Origin: Clostridia bacterium
Lineage (GTDB): Bacteria; Bacillota; Clostridia; TANB77; UBA1234
Direction of reading: 5' to 3'
Length of the DNA: 64,000 nt
NCBI GenBank assembly: GCA_017521465.1
Contig: JAFXCN010000025.1
Span: 35,330 to 99,329 of the forward strand
Below are positions 9,097-17,122 of this stretch, piece after piece. The position numbers were made by a program, and so were the translations under genes. The notes under the pieces were generated by a model. That model was not told the origin of the DNA. It saw nothing but the letters and a program-made list of their open reading frames with translations, and searched no databases. Numbering within the stretch: the stretch's first letter is position 1; every line of letters starts with the position of its first letter.

Positions 9097-11280
9097 CTAC
9101 TCTACATCAATTCCTGCAGGTCTAAATTCAACTTTAACAATTGTACCTTGTTCAACAGTTGTTTTAGCTGGTGGCGACTGAAGTATTGCTACACCTGTTC
9201 CAGAAACTTTTATATTTAGATTTGATTCTGCAAGTTTCTTAGATGCAGTTGTAATATCCATTCCTCTTAAATCTGGAACCGTAGTACCAAATCTCGTATC
9301 ATTTCCCTCTGTAAATATTTTTACTAGAGACTTCTTCGTTAATGTTTCACCTGCTACAGGCATTTGTGAAACAACTCTCACATTATCGTCTGCTTCATCT
9401 ACGCTATATTTTAGCCCAATATTAGTTAAGGTTTTCTTGGCTTCAGCTAAAGTTCTATTTGTAACATCAGGAACAACTACTGTATTTTTGGTATCTTCTT
9501 GATATTCATAATCCTTTGGAACTTCTAAATTTTCCAATATTTCACTTAAAATGTTACCAACAACAGGCGCGCAAATTCCTCCACCTTGATGTCCTCTTTC
9601 ACTTTGTGGATTATATAAGTTAAATATAACAGCAACTTCCGGGTCGTCTGCAGGAGCCATTCCAACAAATGATGCTACAAATTTTTTATTTGCTCCTCTT
9701 CCTTGTTCAGCTGTACTTGTCTTTCCCGCAATATAATATCCCTTTACCTGTGCATAACGTCCAGTCCCATCAGAAACAACGCTCTCCATCATATCTAAAA
9801 CTTTATCTGAAGTTTCTTCTGATATAACTTGTTTTATAACTTTTTTTTCTATATCTTTTACTGTATTTCCTTCATTATCAATTATCTTTTTTACTATTCT
9901 TGGTTGCATAAGTTTTCCATCATTTGCAATTGCACACATAACGTTTAGCATGTTAAGTGGTGTCAAAGTAAATCCTTGACCAAAAGCAGCTGTAGCAATT
10001 GTTGAACCAGTAACGTCTTTTACATCATGTATTATTCCAGATGTTTCACCTATAAGATCTGAACCTGTGTTTTTTGAAACGCCAAATGCTTCTAAATATT
10101 TATAAAAGTTTTCCGGTCCAACTTTCATAGCTACATTCATAAAAACAGGATTACATGAATTCATAAGCCCCATTCTCAAACTTTGTGTTCCATGTGGATT
10201 ATAACTTCTCCAACATTTTATGTCCCAGCCTTCAACTTTTAATTTTCCAGTGCACGAAAAATTAACTGCATCAACATTAGATACTATTTTTTCTTCTAAT
10301 GCAATTGCCGATGTAACAACTTTAAATACTGAGCCAGGCTCATATGTATCCGTAACAGCTCTATTTCGCCACATTTCCTGTCTAGCTTTTGTTTTTTCAG
10401 ACGTTGTAAGCGTATCCCATTTTTCTGCAATTTTAGGATCTGTTACTGTAAAAGGATCGTTCGGATCATAATCTGGTGCTGTCGCCATCGCAAGAATATC
10501 TCCATTTTTAGGATTCATAACAACACACACGCCATATTCTACTGGTGCATTGTCTATCATTGCTTGTTCTAAGTGTTTTTCAACTACATGTTGCACTCTT
10601 TCATCTATAGTCAACACAAGATTTAATCCATCTTCTGGCGGAATGTAACTATCGTCTGTTATAGGAATTTCTTTTCCTGTCGCATCAGTAGATAAAATCC
10701 ATTGGCCCGGTACACCTTTTAATACACTTTCATATTTTGCCTCTATCCCATCCAATCCTTGATTATCGGTTCCACAAAAACCTAAAACTTGGGCCAAAAA
10801 GCTCCCTTTTGGATATGCTCTTTTAGTATCTTCATAGATATTTATCCCTTTTATTTCTTCTTCTAAAATCCATTCTCTTACTTTATTTGTAACTTCTTGA
10901 TCAAGCTTCTTTGCAATTACTTCTTCACTAGTATTTTTGCTAACTTTTTCTAGAATAGCTTCATATTCTAGTCCTAATATATCTGAAAGTCCTTTTGCTG
11001 TTTTTTCTTTCTCTTTAACATTCTTTGGAGTTACACTTATTGTTTCCACATTAACACTTCGCGCAAGTGTTACCATATTGGTATCATAAATTACTCCTCT
11101 TTTAGGACTTATAATTCTATTTTTTGTTTGTTGAGAATAAGCTAATTTCTGTAAATCACTAGCTTTAACAATTTGCCAATAAAACATTCTACATATCAGT
11201 GCAAACAACACTAATAGCAAAACGGCTAACATAAATAGCATTCTTTTTTTTATGGCAATATTAGTTTTAGACATATTCAC
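9097..11280 (-). CDS. spoVD: class B penicillin-binding protein with two PASTA domains
   Basis: Peptidoglycan transpeptidase, 727 residues: one N-terminal membrane anchor (about residues 13-30), a dimerisation domain containing the ISPKRGVIYD motif, and a transpeptidase domain with catalytic S317-x-x-K320, S375-C-N and K520-T-S. Two PASTA repeats follow (each opening VPD, from about residues 605 and 670). The PASTA pair and the dcw position match SpoVD or the division PBP2B/FtsI of Firmicutes. Which role applies cannot be told from sequence alone. The probable SEDS partner is the FtsW product further down the cluster. Confidence 0.9.
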   Translation of the reverse strand: MNMSKTNIAIKKRMLFMLAVLLLVLFALICRMFYWQIVKASDLQKLAYSQQTKNRIISPKRGVIYDTNMVTLARSVNVETISVTPKNVKEKEKTAKGLSDILGLEYEAILEKVSKNTSEEVIAKKLDQEVTNKVREWILEEEIKGINIYEDTKRAYPKGSFLAQVLGFCGTDNQGLDGIEAKYESVLKGVPGQWILSTDATGKEIPITDDSYIPPEDGLNLVLTIDERVQHVVEKHLEQAMIDNAPVEYGVCVVMNPKNGDILAMATAPDYDPNDPFTVTDPKIAEKWDTLTTSEKTKARQEMWRNRAVTDTYEPGSVFKVVTSAIALEEKIVSNVDAVNFSCTGKLKVEGWDIKCWRSYNPHGTQSLRMGLMNSCNPVFMNVAMKVGPENFYKYLEAFGVSKNTGSDLIGETSGIIHDVKDVTGSTIATAAFGQGFTLTPLNMLNVMCAIANDGKLMQPRIVKKIIDNEGNTVKDIEKKVIKQVISEETSDKVLDMMESVVSDGTGRYAQVKGYYIAGKTSTAEQGRGANKKFVASFVGMAPADDPEVAVIFNLYNPQSERGHQGGGICAPVVGNILSEILENLEVPKDYEYQEDTKNTVVVPDVTNRTLAEAKKTLTNIGLKYSVDEADDNVRVVSQMPVAGETLTKKSLVKIFTEGNDTRFGTTVPDLRGMDITTASKKLAESNLNIKVSGTGVAILQSPPAKTTVEQGTIVKVEFRPAGIDVE

Positions 11281-11310
11281 CCCTCCACGATAAATTATAT
11301 CATAAATAAT

Positions 11311-11340
11311 ATAAAAACATGCAATAAAATTGCATGTTTC
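11311..11340 (-). terminator. intrinsic terminator between ftsL and spoVD
   Basis: On the minus strand AAACATGCAAT-TTT-ATTGCATGTTT is followed by TTTAT. It would partly terminate messages leaving ftsL before spoVD, implying either attenuation or a separate spoVD promoter. Confidence 0.6.
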
Positions 11341-11356
11341 TTATATCTTTTTCATA

Positions 11357-12091
11357 TTAATCTAATATTTTTCTAACTTCTTCATATAACAATTCAAACC
11401 AGCCTTTATTTGTGTCATCTTCTATAGTTATAGGTGTAAGAATTTTATCTTTGTTTTCAATAGTAACATATTTTTTTTGCGAATCAGAAGGTTTTTGCAT
11501 CCCTAATTGGTATTTCGCATAATTTTCGATATAAGTTAAATCTGTCTTACTTTCTATTTCAGCTTCAATTTGTTCATTTACTGTTTGCATATTTGTATAT
11601 TCTTTCTTTACATTTTTTAAAGCAATAAACTCTTCGTTAATTAAAGAATATCTATAACAAATTGCAAATGCAATTGCAAAAAACACAATTACACCAAATG
11701 TTTTTGATAAAGCATCTTTTAATGTTTGTACTGACTTTTTAGTTTTTGGTTTTTTTAATGTCATTTCTTGTGGCTTATTTACTATTTTGCTAGATGTCTT
11801 TATTGGTATATCAATATTATGATTTCTTTTTCTAGCTACTTGCGTTACATTTTTTTTAGTCGTAGTTGTTTTTGTCGCATTTTTTTTAGTAGAATTTGTC
11901 GTTCTTTTTACTGGTGCAGCTGTAGTAGCTCTTCTTGTAGTAGTTTTTCTTGTTTGAGGTGTTGCAGCAATAGTTTTTTTTGTTTGTGTAGTAGTATGTC
12001 TTTTAGCTGGTGCTGCTGTATATGAAGTTTTGTTAACTCTACGACCATTAGTATATTCATAATAGTCGTAATCATAACTTGCTAATGGCAT
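11357..12091 (-). CDS. ftsL: FtsL-like septum protein with long basic N-terminus
   Basis: Bitopic division protein, 244 residues. Residues 1-125 are a low-complexity Thr/Lys/Arg-rich cytoplasmic tail. A single membrane helix lies near 131-150, then a short coiled coil, then YIENYAKYQLGMQKP, the family C-terminal signature. Position between rsmH and the PBP is the standard ftsL slot. Classical FtsL is about 100-130 residues, so the extra length is all in the N-terminal tail. Assignment rests on topology, motif and synteny. Confidence 0.8.
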   Translation of the reverse strand: MPLASYDYDYYEYTNGRRVNKTSYTAAPAKRHTTTQTKKTIAATPQTRKTTTRRATTAAPVKRTTNSTKKNATKTTTTKKNVTQVARKRNHNIDIPIKTSSKIVNKPQEMTLKKPKTKKSVQTLKDALSKTFGVIVFFAIAFAICYRYSLINEEFIALKNVKKEYTNMQTVNEQIEAEIESKTDLTYIENYAKYQLGMQKPSDSQKKYVTIENKDKILTPITIEDDTNKGWFELLYEEVRKILD

Positions 12092-12113
12092 ACCCTACTT
12101 CCTCCTTCGTAAA

Positions 12114-13037
12114 TTATATCCTTCTTTCAAAAACTCTTAACTTTGCACTTCTTGAACGAGAGTTAAATTCTTGTTCTTCCTCTGACGGTACAATCGCCTT
12201 TCTAGTAATTACTTTCCCTAAAGATTTGTATCCACATACACACATTGGAAAATCTTTTGGGCAAGTACATTTACCTTCTGCATCTGCAAATGCGTTCTTT
12301 ACAATTCTATCTTCTAAAGAATGGAATGTTATTATACAGATTCTACCACCATCGTTTAATAGTTCAATAGAATCGCTAATTGCATTTCGCAACTCTTTTA
12401 ATTCTCCATTTACTTCTATTCTTAACGCTTGAAATATTCTTTTAAAAGAATCTACTGCATTTTTTCCAACTGCACTTCTAATAATATCTGCAAGTTCATA
12501 TGTGGTAGAAATTTCTTTTTCTTTTCTGGCATCCAGAATTTTAGAAACTATTTTCTTTGAAAATTTTTCTTCACCATATTCAAAAAAGATTTTTTCAAGC
12601 TCTTCTTTTTCATATCTATTCACAATATCTTTTGCTGTAATTCCTTGTGAAGCATCCATTCTCATATCAAGATCAGCATCTTTCGTATAACTAAATCCTC
12701 GTGTTGGTTCGTCTATTTGATAAGATGAAATTCCTAAATCTAAAAGAATTCCATCAACTTTCTCAATTCCTAAATTATACACATGTTGCTTAATCTCTTC
12801 ATGTCTTCCCCACACAAACTTAACATTTGGATAAGATGATAGTCTCTTCTTTGATACCGTTAATGCTTCTTCATCTCTATCAATACCAATTAATATTCCA
12901 TTTTCATTTAATCTTTCAACTATTCTCGAAGAATGTCCTGCCCCGCCAATAGTACCATCTATATAGATGCCATTTGGTCTAATCTTTAGATTTTCTAAAC
13001 ATTCCTTAAGCATAATTGGTTCATGTTTAAACTCCAT
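12114..13037 (-). CDS. rsmH: 16S rRNA (cytosine1402-N4)-methyltransferase
   Basis: SAM-dependent methyltransferase (MraW/RsmH), 307 residues. It has the N-terminal HEPIMLKECLENL, the SAM-binding GTIGGAGHS loop, LLDLGISSYQID and the C-terminal FHSLEDRIVK motif. It is the second gene of the division cluster. It is separated from mraZ by an unusual repeat-rich 250-bp spacer. Confidence 0.97.
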   Translation of the reverse strand: MEFKHEPIMLKECLENLKIRPNGIYIDGTIGGAGHSSRIVERLNENGILIGIDRDEEALTVSKKRLSSYPNVKFVWGRHEEIKQHVYNLGIEKVDGILLDLGISSYQIDEPTRGFSYTKDADLDMRMDASQGITAKDIVNRYEKEELEKIFFEYGEEKFSKKIVSKILDARKEKEISTTYELADIIRSAVGKNAVDSFKRIFQALRIEVNGELKELRNAISDSIELLNDGGRICIITFHSLEDRIVKNAFADAEGKCTCPKDFPMCVCGYKSLGKVITRKAIVPSEEEQEFNSRSRSAKLRVFERRI

Positions 13038-13057
13038 ACCTTACTCCCAAAATTTAA

Positions 13058-13082
13058 AGGCGGACGAAACGCCCGCCCCAAA
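13058..13082. other. GC-rich hairpin before rsmH
   Basis: GGCGG-ACGAAACG-CCCGCC forms a short stem just upstream of the rsmH ribosome site in an otherwise AT-rich spacer. There is no clear U-tract on the minus strand; role unknown. Confidence 0.4.
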
Positions 13083-13110
13083 TTTACTTTTTGTGCTAGT
13101 GCACCTTTGT

Positions 13111-13255
13111 CTTTTGTAATTTAAATTTTCTTCTTTTGTACTTTTAATATTTTTTTCTTTTGTAAATAAAAACTTTTCTTTTGTAATCCTCGTAAATTTT
13201 TCTTTTGTTAAAATAAAAACTTTTTCTTTTGTACTTTAATTTTTTATCTTTCGTA
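13111..13255 (-). repeat. array of seven TACAAAAG-like 8-mers
   Basis: On the + strand CTTTTGTA or a one-base variant starts at 13111, 13133, 13157, 13178, 13202, 13226 and 13248, giving intervals of 22, 24, 21, 24, 24 and 22 bp. Spacers are AT-rich and not identical. Read along the mraZ-rsmH transcript the unit is TACAAAAG. It fills most of the gap between the two genes. It has no CRISPR-like spacer structure. Confidence 0.8.
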
Positions 13256-13287
13256 ATTATTAAACTAGACCCAACTACTGTCTAAAA

Positions 13288-13725
13288 TTAAATTCCTAGC
13301 ATTGACATCTTCTCAGCAATATCATCTGAATCTTGTTCACTATTATATTCTTCCCATTTAGATTTGCTCCAAATTTCAATTCTACTTGAAACTCCAATAA
13401 CAACAACTTCTTTTTGAAGCTCTGCAAAATCTCTAAGAATTTGTGAAATCAAAATTCTACCTTGAGAATCTATCTCGCATTCGATAGCACTTGAAAAGAA
13501 GAATCTAGTGAAATTTCTAGCATCTTTTCCAGTAACAAGTGGCAAAGTTTTAATCTTTTCTTCAATAGATTTCCACTCGTCAAGCGAATAACCATATAAG
13601 CAACCATCGAAACCTTTTGTAACGATAAATCTTTCTCCAAGCTCTGTTCTAAACTTTGCAGGCACTATAAGTCTGCCTTTTGCATCAATAGAATGAGCAT
13701 ATTCGCCTATTAGCATTCGCTTCAC
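13288..13725 (-). CDS. mraZ: transcriptional regulator MraZ
   Basis: AbrB-like DNA-binding protein that regulates the division and cell-wall cluster; 145 residues, the usual size. Two SpoVT-AbrB repeats are visible: [20 protein letters not shown] near the N-terminus and a second around residues 75-95 with [14 protein letters not shown] 13725 has a strong AAAGGAGGTG site. The likely operator is three 10-bp-spaced repeats just upstream. Confidence 0.97.
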   Translation of the reverse strand: MKRMLIGEYAHSIDAKGRLIVPAKFRTELGERFIVTKGFDGCLYGYSLDEWKSIEEKIKTLPLVTGKDARNFTRFFFSSAIECEIDSQGRILISQILRDFAELQKEVVVIGVSSRIEIWSKSKWEEYNSEQDSDDIAEKMSMLGI

Positions 13726-13743
13726 CTCCTTTTAGGAAATCTA

Positions 13744-13769
13744 CCACTTCCCTCCACTTTCCACCACCT
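13744..13769 (-). promoter_or_regulatory. putative MraZ operator
   Basis: Three direct repeats with exact 10-bp period: + strand CCACTT at 13744 and 13754 and CCACCT at 13764 (minus AAGTGG, AAGTGG, AGGTGG). MraZ binds short GTGG-containing direct repeats of about this spacing upstream of its own gene in other bacteria. The site lies between the promoter and the ribosome site. Confidence 0.75.
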
Positions 13770-13776
13770 TGATACC

Positions 13777-13805
13777 ATTTTAATACACAAACATAGTAAA
13801 AGCAA
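13777..13805 (-). promoter_or_regulatory. mraZ promoter
   Basis: Minus-strand TTGCTT (13800-13805), 17-bp spacer, TAAAAT (13777-13782), immediately upstream of the operator repeats. Confidence 0.6.
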
Positions 13806-13901
13806 GCGTTTTTCAAAAGTTTTTTAAGATTTTTCAAGATTTTTCCTCGCGTATATCAACGTACTTTTTCGCACTATTCGTTATTCACGCTTTACTATCT
13901 T

Positions 13902-13956
13902 GATTCGCCCCTTTCCAACAGCGAAAAAGCTTCCATCAAGAAGCTTTGATACGCAC
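13902..13956 (+). repeat. 98-bp repeat, 3' fragment R6
   Basis: Contains only the right half: GATTCGCCC, then CAGCGAAAAA, hairpin GCTTC-CATCAA-GAAGC and the terminal GATACGCAC. The stem of the second hairpin is kept although its loop differs. The 5' half is replaced by sequence containing CACTATTCG, also found near R2 and R7. The remaining bases between 13806 and 13901 show no other feature. Confidence 0.75.
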
Positions 13957-14003
13957 ATAAAGATGAAAAAACTTTTGTGTCTGATACAAAACGCATGGAA
14001 AGC

Positions 14004-14032
14004 TTGCATTTTATGTAAATTAATGGTATAAT
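14004..14032 (+). promoter_or_regulatory. promoter of the 14066-16052 gene pair
   Basis: TTGCAT (14004-14009), 17-bp spacer, perfect TATAAT (14027-14032), 34 nt before the first ATG. Identical boxes and spacing to the dxs promoter. Confidence 0.8.
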
Positions 14033-14065
14033 AAGTATGTATATAACAAATGAGGAGGAGTTTTT

Positions 14066-14209
14066 ATGAATGACGAAAATAAAGTTAACGAAGCTATCAA
14101 AAAAATTGATCAACTAATTGACGAAGGCGCTATACAAAATCTTTCTGATGATCAATTATCAAAAGTGTCTGAACTAATAGCTGAAATACAAAAAAAATTG
14201 AGTGAATAG
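14066..14209 (+). CDS. 47-residue hypothetical protein
   Basis: Small acidic, helix-rich protein (starts MNDENKVNEAIKKIDQLI). The ORF has a consensus promoter at 14004-14032, a GAGGAGG ribosome site 7-8 nt before ATG 14066, and is followed 22 nt later by the next gene. No membrane segment and no cysteine. I do not recognise the family; it lacks the SxxLDxLI motif of Spo0E peptides. Confidence is high that it is a gene, because of the promoter and ribosome site, but function is unknown. Confidence 0.75.
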   Translation: MNDENKVNEAIKKIDQLIDEGAIQNLSDDQLSKVSELIAEIQKKLSE

Positions 14210-14231
14210 GAATAAAAAAGGAGGAATTTTT

Positions 14232-16052
14232 ATGCCTAGAAGTAAAGAAGAAAAAATGGAATTAAAAGAACAAGTTGATTTAATTCTAGATAGAATTAAA
14301 CATGCTGAAAGCACGAAAGATTTTGATTTAATCGTTTCTAATTTAGCAGTTTTAGACGCTTTTGCCGAAGAATTAAAAAAACCTGAAACCAAAGAGTTAT
14401 TTAATAAAGTCAAAATGTGCGCTCGTAGGTTGGAATACTCTGCAAAAAAAGAAGAGGATAGAAGAGCCAAAATTAAAGAAGCCGGTCAAAAATATGAAGA
14501 AGCAAGTAAAAAACTCGAAAAATGCGATGAAGCAACTATGTCATATGATGAGGTTCTTAATAGTCCAACAGCATCATCTTTTTCATATGACTCTTTATCA
14601 ACTCCACCGACCCTTGAAGAAGAAGTGTTAGTCGACTACTTTAACATTATAGCTGATGCACTAGGTGTAAGTCATGGTACTTATAAAACATTGGCTGAGT
14701 TAAATACCGCAATTGCTCAAGTTGAGATTGAGATGGACGAATGTGCTTTTACGATAAATAGTCTAAACGGAATTTATGATCCAGAAGTTCTGTCTGCAGA
14801 TTTAAAAAGAGCTGAAGAACTTAATAAAAAATTAACAGCGCCTGATAGAATTGCAGAATTGAAAAATATTCTTAGCAGCACTAATAAAAGTATGTTTAAC
14901 AAAATATCTAAAAGTGGTAATATAGATATGACTAAGTTAAAAAATCAAATTGCTGCTCTTGGCGTACCTCGAGATGAAGCAACTCGTGAACTTTTAGCTC
15001 AATTAAAAGAATTAAAAGAATTGAAAGAATTGCCTCCTCTTAATACAAGCCAACAAACACTTCTTGATAACGAATTACGTGGAATTTTAGCTAAGTATAA
15101 CGTTTCATCTTTTGACGATTTAAAAGCTCTTACAAGAAATACTGATTTAAATGTTTCACAAGAATCAATTTCTCCTTTTGCGGCATCAACTTTAAAAAAC
15201 ATAGTAAAAGATTCCCGTCCTAACGTTTCTTTAGAAAAACCTACAAGAAGAATTGGTACTGCTATAGATGTGATTAGCGTTGAAGAAGCTAAAAAGAATA
15301 ACGCGCCTGAAACAGCTACAGGTAGTGATATTGATAGTATGACTAAATACTTGCAACAAGCATATGGTTATACTCCTATGGTTGGAAGAAACTCTATTGT
15401 TTATGCTAAACCTATTTATAAAGAAGGGTTGTTTGGCCGAAAAACAAAAAAATTAAAATCTATGGAAATCGTAGAAGAATCTATAGCTTCGATAGCAGAA
15501 TCTCCATACATTTCATTTGAAACAGCTTTAGATGAAGCAAACTTCAAACGTAAATCAATGGGATTAGAACCTTTAAATAAAAAAGATTTATTGACAAAAT
15601 TCCGTGAATTGCTACATGATGCAATTCCAGGCAAAAGGGGAATTAGTGTTGATTCAGGAAAAATGGATGAAGCTATACAACGTATATTAATCGTTAAAAG
15701 TTCTAATTCAAAAGCAGAACTAAATGCTCTAGAAAGCTTATTTAAAGATCCAAAGTTTCCTGGTGGTCCAGAAAATTATGATGCACCAAAAATTACAGCT
15801 TCAAAGAGATTATATACAGTTAAAACCAACAATCCTGGATTTATCACAAAAAGATTAGGACTTGACATAGCTATGAAAACAGAAATTGATACTAGCGAAC
15901 CTAGTGAATGTTTTAAAGATGTCGAAAAAGAAAAACCATTATATTTAATATACAATTCTGGAAATCGTGGCAAAGCACCTGCTGTTGCAAGAGATTCTAG
16001 ACATGTTGTTAAAGATAGAACTCATTATAAAGACGAAAGAGACGACAGATAA
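14232..16052 (+). CDS. hypothetical helical protein, 606 residues
   Basis: Unrecognised soluble protein. Residues 1-100 are charged and helical, followed by a Ser/Thr-rich linker (about 105-125), a long helical middle with a short LKELKELKEL stretch near residue 262, and a more mixed C-terminal region from about 340. The tail is highly charged (about the last 20 residues). No signal peptide, membrane segment or nucleotide-binding motif is visible. The frame is open from 14202, but AAGGAGGAA precedes ATG 14232, which I use. It follows the 47-residue gene in one transcript and ends at a strong terminator. Confidence 0.8.
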   Translation: MPRSKEEKMELKEQVDLILDRIKHAESTKDFDLIVSNLAVLDAFAEELKKPETKELFNKVKMCARRLEYSAKKEEDRRAKIKEAGQKYEEASKKLEKCDEATMSYDEVLNSPTASSFSYDSLSTPPTLEEEVLVDYFNIIADALGVSHGTYKTLAELNTAIAQVEIEMDECAFTINSLNGIYDPEVLSADLKRAEELNKKLTAPDRIAELKNILSSTNKSMFNKISKSGNIDMTKLKNQIAALGVPRDEATRELLAQLKELKELKELPPLNTSQQTLLDNELRGILAKYNVSSFDDLKALTRNTDLNVSQESISPFAASTLKNIVKDSRPNVSLEKPTRRIGTAIDVISVEEAKKNNAPETATGSDIDSMTKYLQQAYGYTPMVGRNSIVYAKPIYKEGLFGRKTKKLKSMEIVEESIASIAESPYISFETALDEANFKRKSMGLEPLNKKDLLTKFRELLHDAIPGKRGISVDSGKMDEAIQRILIVKSSNSKAELNALESLFKDPKFPGGPENYDAPKITASKRLYTVKTNNPGFITKRLGLDIAMKTEIDTSEPSECFKDVEKEKPLYLIYNSGNRGKAPAVARDSRHVVKDRTHYKDERDDR

Positions 16053-16062
16053 TAAATATATT

Positions 16063-16096
16063 AAAAGACTTGTACCAAAAGGTACAAGTCTTTTTT
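16063..16096. terminator. bidirectional intrinsic terminator
   Basis: AAAAGACTTGTACC-AAAA-GGTACAAGTCTTTTTT between the convergent hypothetical gene and the Spo0E-like gene. Confidence 0.92.
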
Positions 16097-16101
16097 GACT
16101 T

Positions 16102-16239
16102 TTATACTTGCTCTTTATAATATTTTATAATTAGTTCATCTAATTCTTTACTTACTTCATATATTAGTTCAGGTTGTTCTCCGTTTTTTACCATGGTATT
16201 TAATTTGTCACGTAATTTATTGATATCATCATTTATCAT
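16102..16239 (-). CDS. Spo0E-like aspartyl-phosphate phosphatase
   Basis: A 45-residue product too short for most gene finders. It begins MINDDINKLRDKLN and contains VSKELDELIIKYY, matching the Spo0E family signature (SxxLDxLI..Y) in a two-helix protein. Family members dephosphorylate Spo0A~P and delay sporulation. The ATG at 16239 has a GAGGAGG site 8 nt upstream and a TTGACA/TAAATT promoter at 16283-16311. No other sporulation regulator is in the window, so the role in this organism is inferred. Confidence 0.8.
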   Translation of the reverse strand: MINDDINKLRDKLNTMVKNGEQPELIYEVSKELDELIIKYYKEQV

Positions 16240-16282
16240 AATAAAACCCTCCTCTTACTAATGTCATCTTTAGTATATATAA

Positions 16283-16311
16283 AATTTACCATATTTTAAC
16301 ATTTTTGTCAA
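16283..16311 (-). promoter_or_regulatory. promoter of the Spo0E-like gene
   Basis: Minus-strand TTGACA (16306-16311), 17-bp spacer, TAAATT (16283-16288). The -35 box overlaps the stop codon of lgt. Confidence 0.65.
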
Positions 16312-17111
16312 TCCTTATTTGCTTTTTTGGTTTTCCAGTGAGTTTTCAACAACATTACTCCAAATACAACAGTAAATATCAAAGCTAATACTTGTGATAC
16401 TCTAAATCCAAATAAATATAACGAATCACTTCTATACCCTTCTACTACAAATCTTGCTATTCCATATAATGTCATATATAGATAAAATATTTCACCTGAG
16501 AATTTTTTATTGTGCCTATAAGAGTATAATATACAAAATATTATGAATGTACAAATTGATTCATATAAAAATGTCGGCTGTACATATATGTATTCACCTA
16601 TGACGTCATTAAATATTCCCATTTTTAAAAATGAATCTGTAACTTCTCCATAGGCTTCTCTATTTGCAAAATTCCCCCATCTACCAATCGATTGGCATAA
16701 CGCTAAATACGGAGCACAAAAGTCACATAAATCTAAAAATTTTATTTTTCTTTTTTTACAAAAGATAATTGCTGTGATAATCCCACCAATTATTGCTCCA
16801 TATATTGCAATACCACCATTCCATATCTTTATTATTTCAGACAAATTATTTTTATAATAATCCCATTCAAATACTACATAATAAAATCTAGCACATATAA
16901 TTCCAACTGGTATTGCTATAAATGCAAAATCCGTCAAAGTATCCCACGAAATTCCATATGTGTCTCTATTTTTCCATGCTAGAATAAGTGCTAAAACTAT
17001 TCCAAAAACAATTATTATTCCATACCAATAAATATCTCTTCCCAAAACGTTAAATGCCACAGGATTTATATCTAATTCTAAACCTAAATTAGGAAATGTA
17101 ATTGGGTGCAT
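16308..17111 (-). CDS. lgt: prolipoprotein diacylglyceryl transferase
   Basis: Transfers diacylglycerol from phosphatidylglycerol to the lipobox cysteine of prelipoproteins. The 267 residues have about seven membrane segments and the Lgt signature GRWGNFANREAYG near the middle, plus the N-terminal HPITFPNLGLELDINP. The GGAGGAAA site precedes ATG 17111. It follows the yfmH-like gene by 11 nt. Confidence 0.96.
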   Translation of the reverse strand: MHPITFPNLGLELDINPVAFNVLGRDIYWYGIIIVFGIVLALILAWKNRDTYGISWDTLTDFAFIAIPVGIICARFYYVVFEWDYYKNNLSEIIKIWNGGIAIYGAIIGGIITAIIFCKKRKIKFLDLCDFCAPYLALCQSIGRWGNFANREAYGEVTDSFLKMGIFNDVIGEYIYVQPTFLYESICTFIIFCILYSYRHNKKFSGEIFYLYMTLYGIARFVVEGYRSDSLYLFGFRVSQVLALIFTVVFGVMLLKTHWKTKKANKD

Positions 17112-17122
17112 AACCTTTCCTC

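Noticed and set aside
13111-13255. CRISPR array
   Set aside because: The repeat is only 8 bp, spacers are low-complexity and there are no cas genes.
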